A stretch of 64,000 nucleotides of DNA. It comes from an uncultured Alphaproteobacteria bacterium. GTDB lineage: Bacteria; Pseudomonadota; Alphaproteobacteria; Micropepsales; Micropepsaceae. Positions 16,410 through 24,953 of this stretch are shown piece after piece. The translations under genes and the position numbers were made by a program. Location of the stretch: positions 1-64,000 of the forward strand of contig CAIOFO010000033.1 in NCBI GenBank assembly GCA_903857685.1, in the 5' to 3' direction. Position 1 is the first letter of the stretch, and the number at the start of each line of letters is the position of its first letter. The notes beneath the pieces are model-generated. The model was not told the origin of the DNA and searched no databases. It saw only the letters and a program-made list of their open reading frames with translations.

Positions 16410-17399
16410 ATGCTGAGCGTCGGCCTGTTCAATATTCTGTTCGACAAGTCGTTCCTCGCCACGGCGCTGGCGGCGATTCTGGCCTTTGCCACCATTGTCA
16501 CATTGGGCCTGCCATTGGCCGAACGCGATGGGCTCGGCGCCCGCCTCAAATCGGTGGCCCAGCGCCGCGAGGAACTGCGCGCCCGGCATCATGCCGCCCT
16601 GAACGCCAAGCGCGGCGCTCTGCGCACCGAACCCGTCAGCTACATGAAAAGCACGCTGGAGCGCTTCAAGTTGGGCAACATGCTGGAATCCGAGAACAGC
16701 AAGGACAAGCTGGCCCAGGCCGGCTTCCGCGGCCCGGCGCCGATGATCGCCTTCATGTTCTTCCGCTTTGTCATGCCGCCCATCGTGTTTGTGGTCATGC
16801 TGCTCTATCTGTTCGTGGTGACGAATTTCCACTACTCCTTCATGATGAAGGTGACGGCGTCCTTCGCCGGAGCGTTGTTCGGCTATTACCTGCCCGATTT
16901 GTGGGTCACCAACACCATGACACGCCGCCAGCAATCCATCATGCGCGCCTTTCCCGATGCGCTCGACCTGATGCTGATCTGCGTCGAATCCGGCATGTCG
17001 ATCGAAAGCGCCTTCACCAAGGTCGCCGCCGAGATCGGCACCCAGTCCGCCGAACTGGCCGAGGAACTGGCGCTCACCACCGCCGAACTGTCCTATCTTC
17101 CCGACCGCCGCCAGGCCTTCGACAATCTGGCCAAGCGCTGCGGCCATCAGGGCGTCAAGGCGGTGGCAGTGGCGCTGAACCAGGCGGAAAAATACGGTAC
17201 GCCCATGGGCCAGGCCCTGCGCGTGACGGCGACGGAAAACCGCGAAATGCGCATGCAGGAAGCCGAACGCAAGGCCGCCTCGCTGCCCGCCAAGCTGACC
17301 GTGCCGATGATCATCTTCTTCCTGCCCTGCCTGTTCGTGGTGATCATGGGGCCGGCGGTCATGAAGCTAATGCATCTGGGCAGCCCGCTCAGCCACTGA
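16410..17399 (+). CDS. tadC: Tad pilus inner-membrane platform protein TadC
   Basis: 329 residues, GspF family. Helices at about 12-34, 105-160 and a C-terminal pair (PMIIFFLPCLFVVIMGPAV). Core motif FPDALDLMLICVESGMSIE and QAEKYGTPMGQALRV are typical of TadC. It lies four bases after tadB and ends the cpaB-tadC operon. Its last eleven bases overlap the end of an oppositely oriented, truncated acetyltransferase reading frame. Confidence 0.94.
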   Translation: MLSVGLFNILFDKSFLATALAAILAFATIVTLGLPLAERDGLGARLKSVAQRREELRARHHAALNAKRGALRTEPVSYMKSTLERFKLGNMLESENSKDKLAQAGFRGPAPMIAFMFFRFVMPPIVFVVMLLYLFVVTNFHYSFMMKVTASFAGALFGYYLPDLWVTNTMTRRQQSIMRAFPDALDLMLICVESGMSIESAFTKVAAEIGTQSAELAEELALTTAELSYLPDRRQAFDNLAKRCGHQGVKAVAVALNQAEKYGTPMGQALRVTATENREMRMQEAERKAASLPAKLTVPMIIFFLPCLFVVIMGPAVMKLMHLGSPLSH

Positions 17400-17625
17400 A
17401 GTCGGCGCTGGTATTTTGCATCGTGTCGCCGCAGCCCTGTACCCCATCCTGCGTCCGCGCGACAAAAAAGCGAATATGCGGCTGGAATATCGCATTCAAC
17501 GACAATCCGTGCCGCTGCTCCAGCGCGTAGCTTCCCGCCAGTTCCTGATCGAGTTCGGCGATCAATTCGCGAATATCGCTTGTGGCGGCCGTTGCGCGTT
17601 CAAGTCTGACGGAAACGGCATTCAT
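17389..17625 (-). pseudogene. Truncated GNAT-family acetyltransferase (C-terminal half missing)
   Basis: The frame from 17625 encodes MNAVSVRLERATAATSDIRE and onward through LIAELDQELAGSYALEQRHGLSLNAIFQPHIRFFVARTQDG. It looks like the first half of a GNAT N-acetyltransferase in which GCGG would normally lead into the acetyl-CoA-binding strand. Here the match stops at VQGCG and runs into an unrelated tail (DTMQNTSADFSG) that overlaps tadC. The acetyl-CoA-binding motif (R/Q-x-x-G-x-G/A) is absent, so the product cannot be a working enzyme. The break point, about 17425, suggests a deletion joining the tad operon end to this gene. The frame is also open from 17682. Recognition is by pattern only. 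Confidence 0.6.
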
Positions 17626-17683
17626 GCGCGGGCGTCGTTTCTTGATGGGGCTTAACGCTATACGATTCGTCTGGCGCAACAAG

Positions 17684-17710
17684 AAGGCGCAGATTGCCCT
17701 GCGCCTTTTG
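17684..17710 (-). terminator. Stem-loop between acetyltransferase remnant and DUF4177 gene
   Basis: AAGGCGCAG (17684-17692) pairs perfectly with CTGCGCCTT (17699-17707) around a six-base loop; on the minus strand CTTGTTG follows. Most likely ends transcription of the small gene at 17743-17910. It could also stop read-through from tadC. Confidence 0.55.
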
Positions 17711-17742
17711 CGTCTGCCAGGATGGGGAAACCCGGCTACAGC

Positions 17743-17910
17743 CTAGCTGGCAGTGGGGCGCTTGAAAAAAGCACGGAAAAGATGGGCTACGTCCTGGACG
17801 GGAACAACTTCAATTAATTCCCACCCGGCGGCGCCAAGCTCATTCAATTGGGCCGGATGGACATCTTGGGGATCAATCTCTATGCGGCAGGACATATATT
17901 CCCAGGTCAT
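17743..17910 (-). CDS. Small DUF4177-like protein
   Basis: A 55-residue ORF. It starts MTWEYMSCRIEID, has the central motif LNELGAAGWELIEVVPVQD and ends LFRAFFKRPTAS. The order W-E-Y, then LNxLGxxGWELV, then FKR near the end is that of DUF4177, a family of very small proteins of unknown role. GAGG lies eight bases before the ATG. It is flanked by a terminator on its 3' side and is not part of the tad operon. No function can be given. Confidence 0.7.
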   Translation of the reverse strand: MTWEYMSCRIEIDPQDVHPAQLNELGAAGWELIEVVPVQDVAHLFRAFFKRPTAS

Positions 17911-17997
17911 GGCGTCGCCTCGCTGCCGCTAAAGTCACAGCCCTGATGCCTCCGCCGCAAAGAAGCAGCACAAGGCAATTCAGGCCCGACCGATAAA

Positions 17998-19146
17998 TCA
18001 GTACGCGTTTGCACTCATGCGCAGCGCCGGAATCTGATCCTTGGCGGCGGCCTTGACCGGAATCGCCTTTGCGCCCGGCTTGGCGGCATCGGGCTTGGCC
18101 GGCGCGGCTTTGGCATCGGCGGTCTTCACGGCGGACGGCTTTGCGGCCGGCGGGTCCGGAATGATGACGAATTTCGGCGGCACAAGAGCGGCCGTCGCGG
18201 CTTTGGCCGCGGCCGGAACCACCGCCACGCGCGGCGCATGCACCACCGGTTTCACAGGGCCGGCCAGCGGATCGAACGGCACCGCCTGCATCACCACTCC
18301 TCTGGGCTGCACGGGCGCGGCGGCGACTTGCTGCCGCTGCTGCTGCTGCTGCGGGGCCGCGGGCATATTGGGAACAATGGGGCGGGGCGCGTTCTGGGCC
18401 ACCGGAGCGCGCATGGGCTGCGGGCGGGGCATTGTCGCCGGCGGCGCATTGGCAACAACGGGGGCCGCCTGCCTGGCGGGCGTGGCGGCGGGCTTCTCAG
18501 CCACGGCAACATTTTGCACGGGCGCCGGGTCGATCTTGTTCAGCAGCGCGATATTGGAAGCGATCTTGGCGTCGCTGCCGCCGCCCGCTTGCTGGGCGCG
18601 GCCGATCAGGATGCGGGCGCCATCGGTATCGCCCGCCAGCATGCGCGAGAGCGCGTAATTGTTCAGCACGCTGGGTTCTTCCGGGCGCAGCGCCAGGGCA
18701 TGCTCATAGGCCGCCCGGGCCGAAACCTGGTTGCCGAGCTGGTCGTAGGAAACGCCGAGCGCCGAATAAAGCGTCCAGTCATTGCCGGAAAGCTCGATGC
18801 CGCGATTGAGAAACTCGACCGCATCCTGGGCGCGGCCCTTTTCGGCGAGCGTCTTGCCGTATTCGGAGACAACGCGCGGATCATCCGACGCCACCAGCAT
18901 CAGTTGGGACAGGGTGTGAATCGCATCGTCATAATGACCGGCCAGGCGCATCAGCTGGGCCTGGCGTATGCCGCCTTCCAGATCGGTCGGCGCGGTCTTG
19001 TCGATCGCGGCGGCTTCTTTCCTGGCATGGCCGGCCTGGGTATCGCCGCCGGTCAGCTTGGCGACATCGGGGTGCGCGGTGGCGCAGCCGGCAAGCATGG
19101 TTCCGCACAGCAGAACAAAAATCACTCGGGGGGCGATACGCAGCAT
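17998..19146 (-). CDS. tadD: TadD-like TPR lipoprotein
   Basis: About 382 residues. Begins with a lipoprotein signal (MLRIAPRVIFVLLCGTMLAG then Cys). Residues about 60-200 hold three or four tetratricopeptide repeats (YDDAIHTLSQLMLVASDDPR; EYGKTLAEKGRAQDAVEFLN; LGVSYDQLGNQVSARAAYEH). The C-terminal half, about 180 residues, is Pro/Ala/Gln-rich and low-complexity, probably spanning the periplasm. TadD proteins assist Flp pilus secretion, and the position after tadC on the other strand fits. Start 19146 is chosen for the signal peptide; the frame is open to 19212. Confidence 0.82.
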   Translation of the reverse strand: MLRIAPRVIFVLLCGTMLAGCATAHPDVAKLTGGDTQAGHARKEAAAIDKTAPTDLEGGIRQAQLMRLAGHYDDAIHTLSQLMLVASDDPRVVSEYGKTLAEKGRAQDAVEFLNRGIELSGNDWTLYSALGVSYDQLGNQVSARAAYEHALALRPEEPSVLNNYALSRMLAGDTDGARILIGRAQQAGGGSDAKIASNIALLNKIDPAPVQNVAVAEKPAATPARQAAPVVANAPPATMPRPQPMRAPVAQNAPRPIVPNMPAAPQQQQQRQQVAAAPVQPRGVVMQAVPFDPLAGPVKPVVHAPRVAVVPAAAKAATAALVPPKFVIIPDPPAAKPSAVKTADAKAAPAKPDAAKPGAKAIPVKAAAKDQIPALRMSANAY

Positions 19147-19249
19147 GGAAAGGCCCTTAGCCACTCTTCCCCGCCAGTGTGCCAAGGCCCCAGTCAACAA
19201 ACCCTTAAACATATTGGATCATATAGATAAAAGGGTTCGGTGGCCTTTC

Positions 19250-19274
19250 GTTGCCTACGCTGCCGCTAGGCAAC
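19250..19274. repeat. Hairpin repeat, loop TACGCTGCCGCTA, copy 3
   Basis: Perfect eight-base arms GTTGCCTA and TAGGCAAC around CGCTGCCGC. It lies in the 170-bp divergent gap between the TadD-like gene and the TAXI protein gene. Same loop as the other copies with one T-to-C change. Confidence 0.6.
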
Positions 19275-19316
19275 CCGTCCAAAATCCGACGCAATGGGGG
19301 AGTTGGTTAACAACCC

Positions 19317-20363
19317 ATGAAGCATCGCCTCGCAGCCGTGATCGGTATGGCCGGATTTTCGGCCCTGGTGCTGGCTGCCCTGGTGTGGAGCGGCTCCCGG
19401 ATCGCGGCCGACACGCCGCCCCCCGCCACGACGGCGGCGCGGATTTCCTTCCAGATTGCCACCGGCTCGACCGCCGGCACCTTCTTTCCCGTTGGCGAAG
19501 CCATTGCCGGCCTGATCAGCCATCCCCCCGGCGTGGACCGCTGCGACAAGACCGGTGTCTGCGGTCCCACCGGCCTGATCGTCAGCGCCCGCACCTCGGA
19601 AGGGGCGGTGGACAATCTGATGGCCGTCAATCGCGGCGATATGGAATCCGGCCTGGCGCAAAGTGATGTGATCGCCGCCGCGGTCAAGGGCGACGGGCCC
19701 TTCCATCGCCTCGGCCCGCAAAAGCATGTGCGGGTGATCGCCTCGCTGTTTGCCGAACAGGTGCATCTGGTGGTCGCCGCAAAATCCAGGATCCACGGCG
19801 TGGCGGACCTGAAAGGCAAGCGCGTCTCGCTGGGCAGCGATGGCTCTGGCGTCGGCATCACCGCGCGCGAGATTCTCGCCGCCTACCATGTCCCGGAATC
19901 CGCGATGAAAACCGCGCATGAGGATGTCTTCAATGCCGCCACCTTGATGAAGGCCGGCAAGCTTGATGCCTTCTTCGCGGTGGGCGGCGTGCCGCTCGAC
20001 CCCGTCGGCAATCTGGTCACACAGGGCCTGGCGCGGCTGGCGCCGATCGATGGGCCGGGCCGCGACCGGTTGCTGAAAGCGGTGCCGTCCTTCTCACCGG
20101 CGACCATTTCCGCCGGCGCCTATGGCGGCAATGCCGTCGTCCAGACGGTCTCGGCCCGCGCCCTGTGGGTGGTGCGCGACAGTGAACCCGATGCCTTGGT
20201 CTATGGCATCACCCGCGCCTTGTTCAATCCGGGCAATTATGGTGCGCTGGCTGCCAGCCATCCCTCCGCGCGCGAGATCGGGCTTGCCACCGCTTCGCTG
20301 GCGCCGCCCGCGCCGCTGCATCCCGGCGCCGCCCGCTTTTACAGCGAATCCGCCAAGCGTTGA
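19317..20363 (+). CDS. TAXI-family TRAP transporter solute-binding protein
   Basis: 348 residues. N-terminal signal or anchor (AAVIGMAGFSALVLAALVW). The binding-protein core opens with FQIATGSTAGTFFPVGEAIA, the TAXI-family hallmark. It continues with GDMESGLAQSDVIAAAVKG and VADLKGKRVSLGSDGSGVGI. Such proteins capture small acids in the periplasm and pass them to a DctQM-type permease. No permease gene is next to it, so it is an orphan here and its ligand is unknown. The 3' end is followed by an inverted copy of the 56-bp repeat. Confidence 0.88.
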   Translation: MKHRLAAVIGMAGFSALVLAALVWSGSRIAADTPPPATTAARISFQIATGSTAGTFFPVGEAIAGLISHPPGVDRCDKTGVCGPTGLIVSARTSEGAVDNLMAVNRGDMESGLAQSDVIAAAVKGDGPFHRLGPQKHVRVIASLFAEQVHLVVAAKSRIHGVADLKGKRVSLGSDGSGVGITAREILAAYHVPESAMKTAHEDVFNAATLMKAGKLDAFFAVGGVPLDPVGNLVTQGLARLAPIDGPGRDRLLKAVPSFSPATISAGAYGGNAVVQTVSARALWVVRDSEPDALVYGITRALFNPGNYGALAASHPSAREIGLATASLAPPAPLHPGAARFYSESAKR

Positions 20364-20367
20364 TTTT

Positions 20368-20424
20368 GGTCGCGCGGCCTGCGGAAAACCGCGGGGCCGC
20401 ACTTTTCCTGGCCGACGCTCCTAG
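20368..20424. repeat. Palindromic ~56-bp dispersed repeat, copy B (inverted)
   Basis: Inverted relative to copy A: starts GGTCGCGCGGCC, has GCGGAAAACCGCG, then GCACTTTTCC and ends GACGCTCCTA. Read on the minus strand it begins TAGGAGCGTCGG, and that TAG is the stop codon of the glutathione S-transferase gene. Confidence 0.85.
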
Positions 20425-21056
20425 ACAATACCTTCCGCCACTTCTTTCTGAGACGCCGCAAGCCAGTTCTGCATTCCCGGCAGGGCCCAGATTTTTTCCA
20501 TATAGCTTTTGATCCTGGGCGGCACCGGCACGTCATAGGTGGTAAAGCGCGACACCACCGGCGCATAGACGCAATCGGCGATGGAAAATTTTCCGAACAG
20601 AAAATCGCCGCTGTGCGCCGCCAGCGCTTCATCCCAGGCGGAAATGATGCGGTCCAGTTGCACCCTGGTGTCGGGCCGCAATTCCGGCAGCGGCAGCTTG
20701 CGCGAGAAATCCAAGCCAAGCTGGTCGCGGACATCGGGGAAACCGGAGTGCATTTCGCAGGCATAGGCCCGCGCCCGCGCCCGCATATCGGCATCCGCCG
20801 GCCACAGCTGGGCCTCAGGATGCCGCTCCGCCAGGGTCTCGCAGATGGCAAGGCTGTCCCAGACCGTCTTGCCGTCATATTTCAGCACCGGCACTTTGCC
20901 CGCCGGGGAATATTTCAGGATGGTCTGGCGGCTGGTATTGGGCATCCGCAGCCGCACCACTTCCATCTCGAACGGCGTGCCGGTGGCCATCAGGGCGAGA
21001 TAGGGCCGCAGGCTCCAGCTCGACCAGCTCTGGGTACCGACAATCAGGGTATACAT
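20421..21056 (-). CDS. Glutathione S-transferase family protein
   Basis: 211 residues with the thioredoxin-like N-terminal domain (MYTLIVGTQSWSSWSLRPYL), the cis-Pro segment AGKVPVLKYDG and the glutathione-contact DSLAICETLAER. The all-alpha C-terminal domain includes SIADCVYAPVVSRF. SWSSWSLRP places it with the bacterial GSTs that have Ser in the active-site position. Cytoplasmic; likely conjugates or reduces electrophiles, substrate unknown. Flanked on both sides by inverted copies of the dispersed repeat, one of which provides its stop codon. Confidence 0.9.
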   Translation of the reverse strand: MYTLIVGTQSWSSWSLRPYLALMATGTPFEMEVVRLRMPNTSRQTILKYSPAGKVPVLKYDGKTVWDSLAICETLAERHPEAQLWPADADMRARARAYACEMHSGFPDVRDQLGLDFSRKLPLPELRPDTRVQLDRIISAWDEALAAHSGDFLFGKFSIADCVYAPVVSRFTTYDVPVPPRIKSYMEKIWALPGMQNWLAASQKEVAEGIV

Positions 21057-21073
21057 AAGAGCTCCTTATTCAT

Positions 21074-21129
21074 GGTCGCGCGGCCGGACGGGAAACCGCG
21101 AGGCCGCACTTTCCCTGGCCGGCGCTCCT
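21074..21129. repeat. Palindromic ~56-bp dispersed repeat, copy C (inverted)
   Basis: GGTCGCGCGGCCGG at the left, GGGAAACCGCGAGGCCGC in the middle, GCACTTTCCCTGG and GGCGCTCCTT at the right. The most diverged copy, same orientation as B, between the GST start and the aminopeptidase start. It does not supply a stop codon (AAGGAGCG instead of TAGGAGCG). Confidence 0.8.
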
Positions 21130-21185
21130 TGGCAAGCGGCCCCCGCATTCATAAAGTCCCCTGCGCCTTTGAGTAAGCCCCCGCC

Positions 21186-22535
21186 ATGCATGCGAGCTTT
21201 GTGAAATCCGGTAAAAACGCGATCCCGCTGCATGCCGTGGCGGCGAAGGATTTGAAAGCTTTTCTCGCGCGATATCCTTACCTGAAAGCCAGCGGCTTCA
21301 CCGCCAGGGAAGGCGAACTGCGTCTTCTGCCCGGCAAAGGCGGCCTGTCGGCGGCGGTGCTGGGCCTTGGCAAAAGCGCTGACGCGCTGGCGCTGGCGGC
21401 ATTTTCGGAAAGCCTGCCCGATGGCGTCTACCGTCTTGGCGAGGTGCCCGCATTCTGCGGCGGCGCGCAGGCCGCGCTGGCCTGGGCGTTGGGGCTGTAT
21501 CAGTTCAGCCGCTACAAGAAGCCTTCCAAGCGCGCGCCCAGGCTGGTGCTGCCGCCGGACGTGGATGGCGAAGAGATCAGCCGCATCGCCGAAGCTGTTT
21601 TTCTCGCCCGCGACCTCATCAATACACCGCCCAACGACATGGGTCCGGACGAATTGGCGGCCGCCGCCGCCGCGCTTGGCCGGCAGCATGGCGCCAAATT
21701 CCGCGTCATCAGTGGCGCGGTGCTGAAAAAGGACTATCCGCTGATTCACGCGGTGGGGCAGGGCTCGGCGCGGCCGCCGCGCCTGATCGAACTGGTGTGG
21801 GGCAGCGGCCCCAAGGTCACGATTGTGGGCAAGGGCGTCTGTTTCGACACCGGCGGCTATGACCTCAAGCCCGCCAGCGGCATGGCGACCATGAAGAAAG
21901 ACATGGGCGGGGCTGCGGTGGCATTGGCGGTGGCCGGCATGGTAATGGGCGCAAAGCTCAAGCTGCGCCTGCGGGTGCTGATTCCGGCGGCGGAAAATTC
22001 GGTCTCCGGCACCGCCTATCGTCCCTCCGATGTCTTCAAGAGCCGCAAGGGCCTGACGGTCGAGATCGGCAATACCGATGCCGAGGGCAGGCTGGTGCTG
22101 GCCGATGCCCTGGCCGATGCCGATGACGAAGCGCCCGCGCTGCTGATAGACATCGCCACTCTCACCGGGGCCGCGCGCATGGCCACCGGCATGGAGCTGC
22201 CGCCATTCTTCACCGATGATGAAACACTGGCCGCCGACCTGATGCGCCATGCCGCGGCCACCGCCGATCCGCTCTGGCGGCTGCCGCTGTGGCGCGGCTA
22301 TGAGCCGACGCTCGCCAGCACTGTTGCCGATCTCACCAACAATCCCAGCTACGGCTATGCCGGCGCCATCACCGCCGCCCTGTTCCTGGGCCGCTTTGTC
22401 GAAAAAGCCAAAAGCTGGGTGCATCTGGATATCGCCGGCTGGACCGACCGGCTCAGGCCCGGCCGCAAGCTGGGCGGCGAGGCCAACAGCGCCCGCACGC
22501 TCTATGCCCTGCTGAAAGAGCGTTATGGCCGATAA
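21186..22535 (+). CDS. Leucyl aminopeptidase family protein (M17)
   Basis: 449 residues. The M17 catalytic domain is complete: VGKGVCFDTGGYDLKPASG (metal-binding Lys and Asp), MKKDMGGAAVALAVAG and the signature NTDAEGRLVLADAL (metal-binding Asp and Glu). The N-terminal domain (about 1-150) is short, as in the PepB-like branch of alphaproteobacteria. It removes N-terminal residues from peptides in the cytoplasm. The last eleven bases overlap the NlpC/P60 gene, so the two are co-translated, which hints at a shared role in processing cell-wall or other peptides. Confidence 0.92.
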   Translation: MHASFVKSGKNAIPLHAVAAKDLKAFLARYPYLKASGFTAREGELRLLPGKGGLSAAVLGLGKSADALALAAFSESLPDGVYRLGEVPAFCGGAQAALAWALGLYQFSRYKKPSKRAPRLVLPPDVDGEEISRIAEAVFLARDLINTPPNDMGPDELAAAAAALGRQHGAKFRVISGAVLKKDYPLIHAVGQGSARPPRLIELVWGSGPKVTIVGKGVCFDTGGYDLKPASGMATMKKDMGGAAVALAVAGMVMGAKLKLRLRVLIPAAENSVSGTAYRPSDVFKSRKGLTVEIGNTDAEGRLVLADALADADDEAPALLIDIATLTGAARMATGMELPPFFTDDETLAADLMRHAAATADPLWRLPLWRGYEPTLASTVADLTNNPSYGYAGAITAALFLGRFVEKAKSWVHLDIAGWTDRLRPGRKLGGEANSARTLYALLKERYGR

Positions 22536-23355
22536 GAGAATCACTCCCGCCCGCCCCGATCTCGCCGCCGCGCACCTGAAGGGCAAGGTGGAAGCGGCCA
22601 AATTTGTTGAAGGCGAAAAATGGCGTGTTCGCCATGGGCACGTGCCGTTGCGTGCGGGCGGCGGCGACAATACGGAACAAGTCAGTGAGTTACTGTTTGG
22701 CGAGGAATTCACTGTTTATGAGCGCGGGCCTGGAATGGCCTGGGGGCAAGCAACAAACGATCATTATGTCGGTTATGTGCCGGAAGGTGCGCTTGGACCA
22801 ATTATGGAGGCCAACAAGCGTGTCACCGCGTTGATGACGCCTGTTTTTTCTCAACCCAACATCAAATCACCGGTCGTGGATTTCCTGCCGCTCAATGCAG
22901 TCCTTGAGCAGGACGACATGCTTGGCGATTTCGTCCACATCAGACAGGGCCACTTTGTCCATTACCGGCATCTCGCGCCGCTGAACGAACACGCCACCGA
23001 TTTCGTCGCTGTCGCGGAACGCTTTTTGGGTACGCCCTATGTCTGGGGCGGCAAGACGGCGGCGGGACTGGACTGTTCCGGCCTGATCCAGACGTCGCTG
23101 CAGGCGGCGGGAATTTCGAGCCCACGCGACACCGACATGATGGAAAAGGCATTGGGGCTGCCGGTTGTACAGGACCAGGTCCAGCGCGGCGACTTGGTGT
23201 TCTGGAAAGGCCATATGGGCGTGATGCTCGACGGCAGCCGGTTGCTGCACGCCAATGGCTTTCACATGGAAGTGTTTGAAGAACCCCTGGACCAGGCCGT
23301 CGCCCGCATCGCCAAAACCGCCACCGGCCCGGTGACTTCGATCAAGCGCCTTTAA
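22525..23355 (+). CDS. NlpC/P60 (C40) family cysteine peptidase
   Basis: 276 residues. SH3-like N-terminal domains (about 30-135: RVRHGHVPLRAG; FVHIRQGHFVHYRHLAP) precede a C40 catalytic domain with the active-site Cys in GLDCSGLIQTSLQAAG, followed by the His of GHMGVML and the polar residue in LLHANGFHM. The family cleaves D-glutamyl-diaminopimelate bonds in peptidoglycan peptides. No signal peptide is visible, so it probably acts on recycled muropeptides in the cytoplasm. That fits coupling with the M17 aminopeptidase. Its TAA overlaps the TAA of the convergent ghrA-like gene. Confidence 0.9.
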   Translation: MADKRITPARPDLAAAHLKGKVEAAKFVEGEKWRVRHGHVPLRAGGGDNTEQVSELLFGEEFTVYERGPGMAWGQATNDHYVGYVPEGALGPIMEANKRVTALMTPVFSQPNIKSPVVDFLPLNAVLEQDDMLGDFVHIRQGHFVHYRHLAPLNEHATDFVAVAERFLGTPYVWGGKTAAGLDCSGLIQTSLQAAGISSPRDTDMMEKALGLPVVQDQVQRGDLVFWKGHMGVMLDGSRLLHANGFHMEVFEEPLDQAVARIAKTATGPVTSIKRL

Positions 23356-24287
23356 TAGCCGCGCTCCAGCGCAACGATGTCCTGGGGCAGGCGGCCCGCT
23401 TCCATCTCGCGGACACAGGCTTCGACATGGCGCTGCGCCACGCGCGTATCGGTGATGCCGGCAATATGCGGCGTCACCGTGATGCCGGGATGGCGCCACA
23501 GCGGGCTGTCCTCCGGCAGCGGTTCGGTCTGGAATACATCCAGCACCGCGCCCTCCAGATGGCCGCTGTCCAGTGCCGCGATCAGGTCTTCTTCCACCAG
23601 CATGGCTCCGCGCGCCACATTGATCACCCAGGCGCCGCGCGGCAGGTGTGCGAACAGCGCGGCATTCATCATGTTCCGCGTCTCCGGCGTCAGCGGCAAC
23701 ACGCAGACCAGCATATCGCATCCCGCCAGAAAATCATTGCGCTCGGTGTCGCCGGCAAAGCTGCGGATACCGGGCAGGGCCTTGCGGGTGCGGCTCCAGC
23801 CCGACACCGCAAAGCCCAGCGCCGCCAGGTGACCGGCAATAGTGCCGCCGATTTCGCCCAGGCCCAATATCCCGATGCGGGTCTTGTCGGTGGGGCGCGG
23901 CAGAGTCCTTTGCCGCCAGGCATGCTCGGCCTGGGCCCGGTCGAAATAGCGCTGCTGGCGATGGATCATCAGCACATGCAGGACGACGTATTGCGCCATT
24001 TCCTGCGCCAGGGAGACATCCGTGAATCGCACCAGCGGCACATGCTTTGGAAATTGCGGATCGTCCAGGAAGCCGTCCACGCCCGCGCCCAGTGAAATCA
24101 CCAGCTTGAGATTGACCAGGCTTTTCAGAAAGCCGCGCGGCGGCCGGAAGCCGACGAAATAATCCACTTGCCCGGGCTGGTAATCGTCGCTGTCCTGCAG
24201 CAGCACGTCATAGGCCGGGCTGGCGAATGTTTCCCTGCCCAGGCCCTTCCAGGCCGGTGGCAGCAGGAACAGGACCTTGGGTTTCAC
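23352..24287 (-). CDS. ghrA: D-2-hydroxyacid dehydrogenase, glyoxylate/hydroxypyruvate reductase A-like
   Basis: 311 residues, the length of GhrA. The NAD(P)-binding motif is GILGLGEIGGTIAGHLAALG near residue 140. The catalytic Arg lies in INVARGAMLVEEDL and the catalytic His in HPGITVTPHIAGIT. Reduces glyoxylate and hydroxypyruvate. Lies three bases downstream of the cytochrome c gene on the same strand, with which it may be co-transcribed although no functional link is evident. Converges on the NlpC/P60 gene with overlapping stop codons. Confidence 0.88.
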   Translation of the reverse strand: MKPKVLFLLPPAWKGLGRETFASPAYDVLLQDSDDYQPGQVDYFVGFRPPRGFLKSLVNLKLVISLGAGVDGFLDDPQFPKHVPLVRFTDVSLAQEMAQYVVLHVLMIHRQQRYFDRAQAEHAWRQRTLPRPTDKTRIGILGLGEIGGTIAGHLAALGFAVSGWSRTRKALPGIRSFAGDTERNDFLAGCDMLVCVLPLTPETRNMMNAALFAHLPRGAWVINVARGAMLVEEDLIAALDSGHLEGAVLDVFQTEPLPEDSPLWRHPGITVTPHIAGITDTRVAQRHVEACVREMEAGRLPQDIVALERGY

Positions 24288-24290
24288 GCC

Positions 24291-24953
24291 TTACGGCGCG
24301 CCGGCTTTACCCGGCGCGACGTTGCCGGCCGGTGCGGCGGGTGTTGCCCCGCCCGCTGCCGGAGCTGCAGCAGGAGCAGCGGCTGGTGCCGCGGCCGCCT
24401 TGGGCGCGGGCGCGGGGATCGGCGCCGGGCTGTCGGCATTGCTGCGCAGGAAGGCAATCAGGTTGATGCGGTCCTCGGCGCGCGACAGACCGGCAAGGCT
24501 CATCTTGGTGCCGGGGATATAGGCGCCGGGCGACTTGGTGAACTTGAAGATCTCGTCATAGGTCCAGCTGCCACCCTTGGCTTTCAATGCGCTGGAATAA
24601 TCGAAACCGGCCACCGAGGCGCGGGCGCGATCCACCACGCCGAACAGCGGCGGGCCGATTTTCGAGGTCTTGGCGCTGCTGGTGTCATGGCACTGCTCGC
24701 ACTTCACCGAGACAGTCTTGCCGGCCGCGACATCGGCGGCGGCCAGCACGGTGCTCCAATCGGGCATGGCTTCCTCGGCGGGTGCGGCGGCGCCGGCGCC
24801 ACCGGCGGCTTCCGCCACGCCCTGGACGGCATAGCCGGGCTTGGCCGGCATTTCCGGCTCATAGACCGCTTCGGCGACCAGACGAATGACGAAGATGAAA
24901 ATCAGGGTGCCGAGGACCGCGCCGGCGATCTTGTTCCACTCAAAGGAATCCAT
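24291..24953 (-). CDS. Membrane-anchored cytochrome c (CycM-like)
   Basis: 220 residues. An uncleaved N-terminal helix (IAGAVLGTLIFIFVIRLVAE) anchors it to the inner membrane. A class I cytochrome c domain (about 70-170) has one heme site, CEQCH, and the distal Met ligand in PGTKMSLAGL. The C-terminal 45 residues are almost all Ala, Pro and Gly and probably unstructured. Membrane-bound cytochromes of this type carry electrons from the bc1 complex to oxidases in alphaproteobacteria. Confidence 0.9.
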   Translation of the reverse strand: MDSFEWNKIAGAVLGTLIFIFVIRLVAEAVYEPEMPAKPGYAVQGVAEAAGGAGAAAPAEEAMPDWSTVLAAADVAAGKTVSVKCEQCHDTSSAKTSKIGPPLFGVVDRARASVAGFDYSSALKAKGGSWTYDEIFKFTKSPGAYIPGTKMSLAGLSRAEDRINLIAFLRSNADSPAPIPAPAPKAAAAPAAAPAAAPAAGGATPAAPAGNVAPGKAGAP

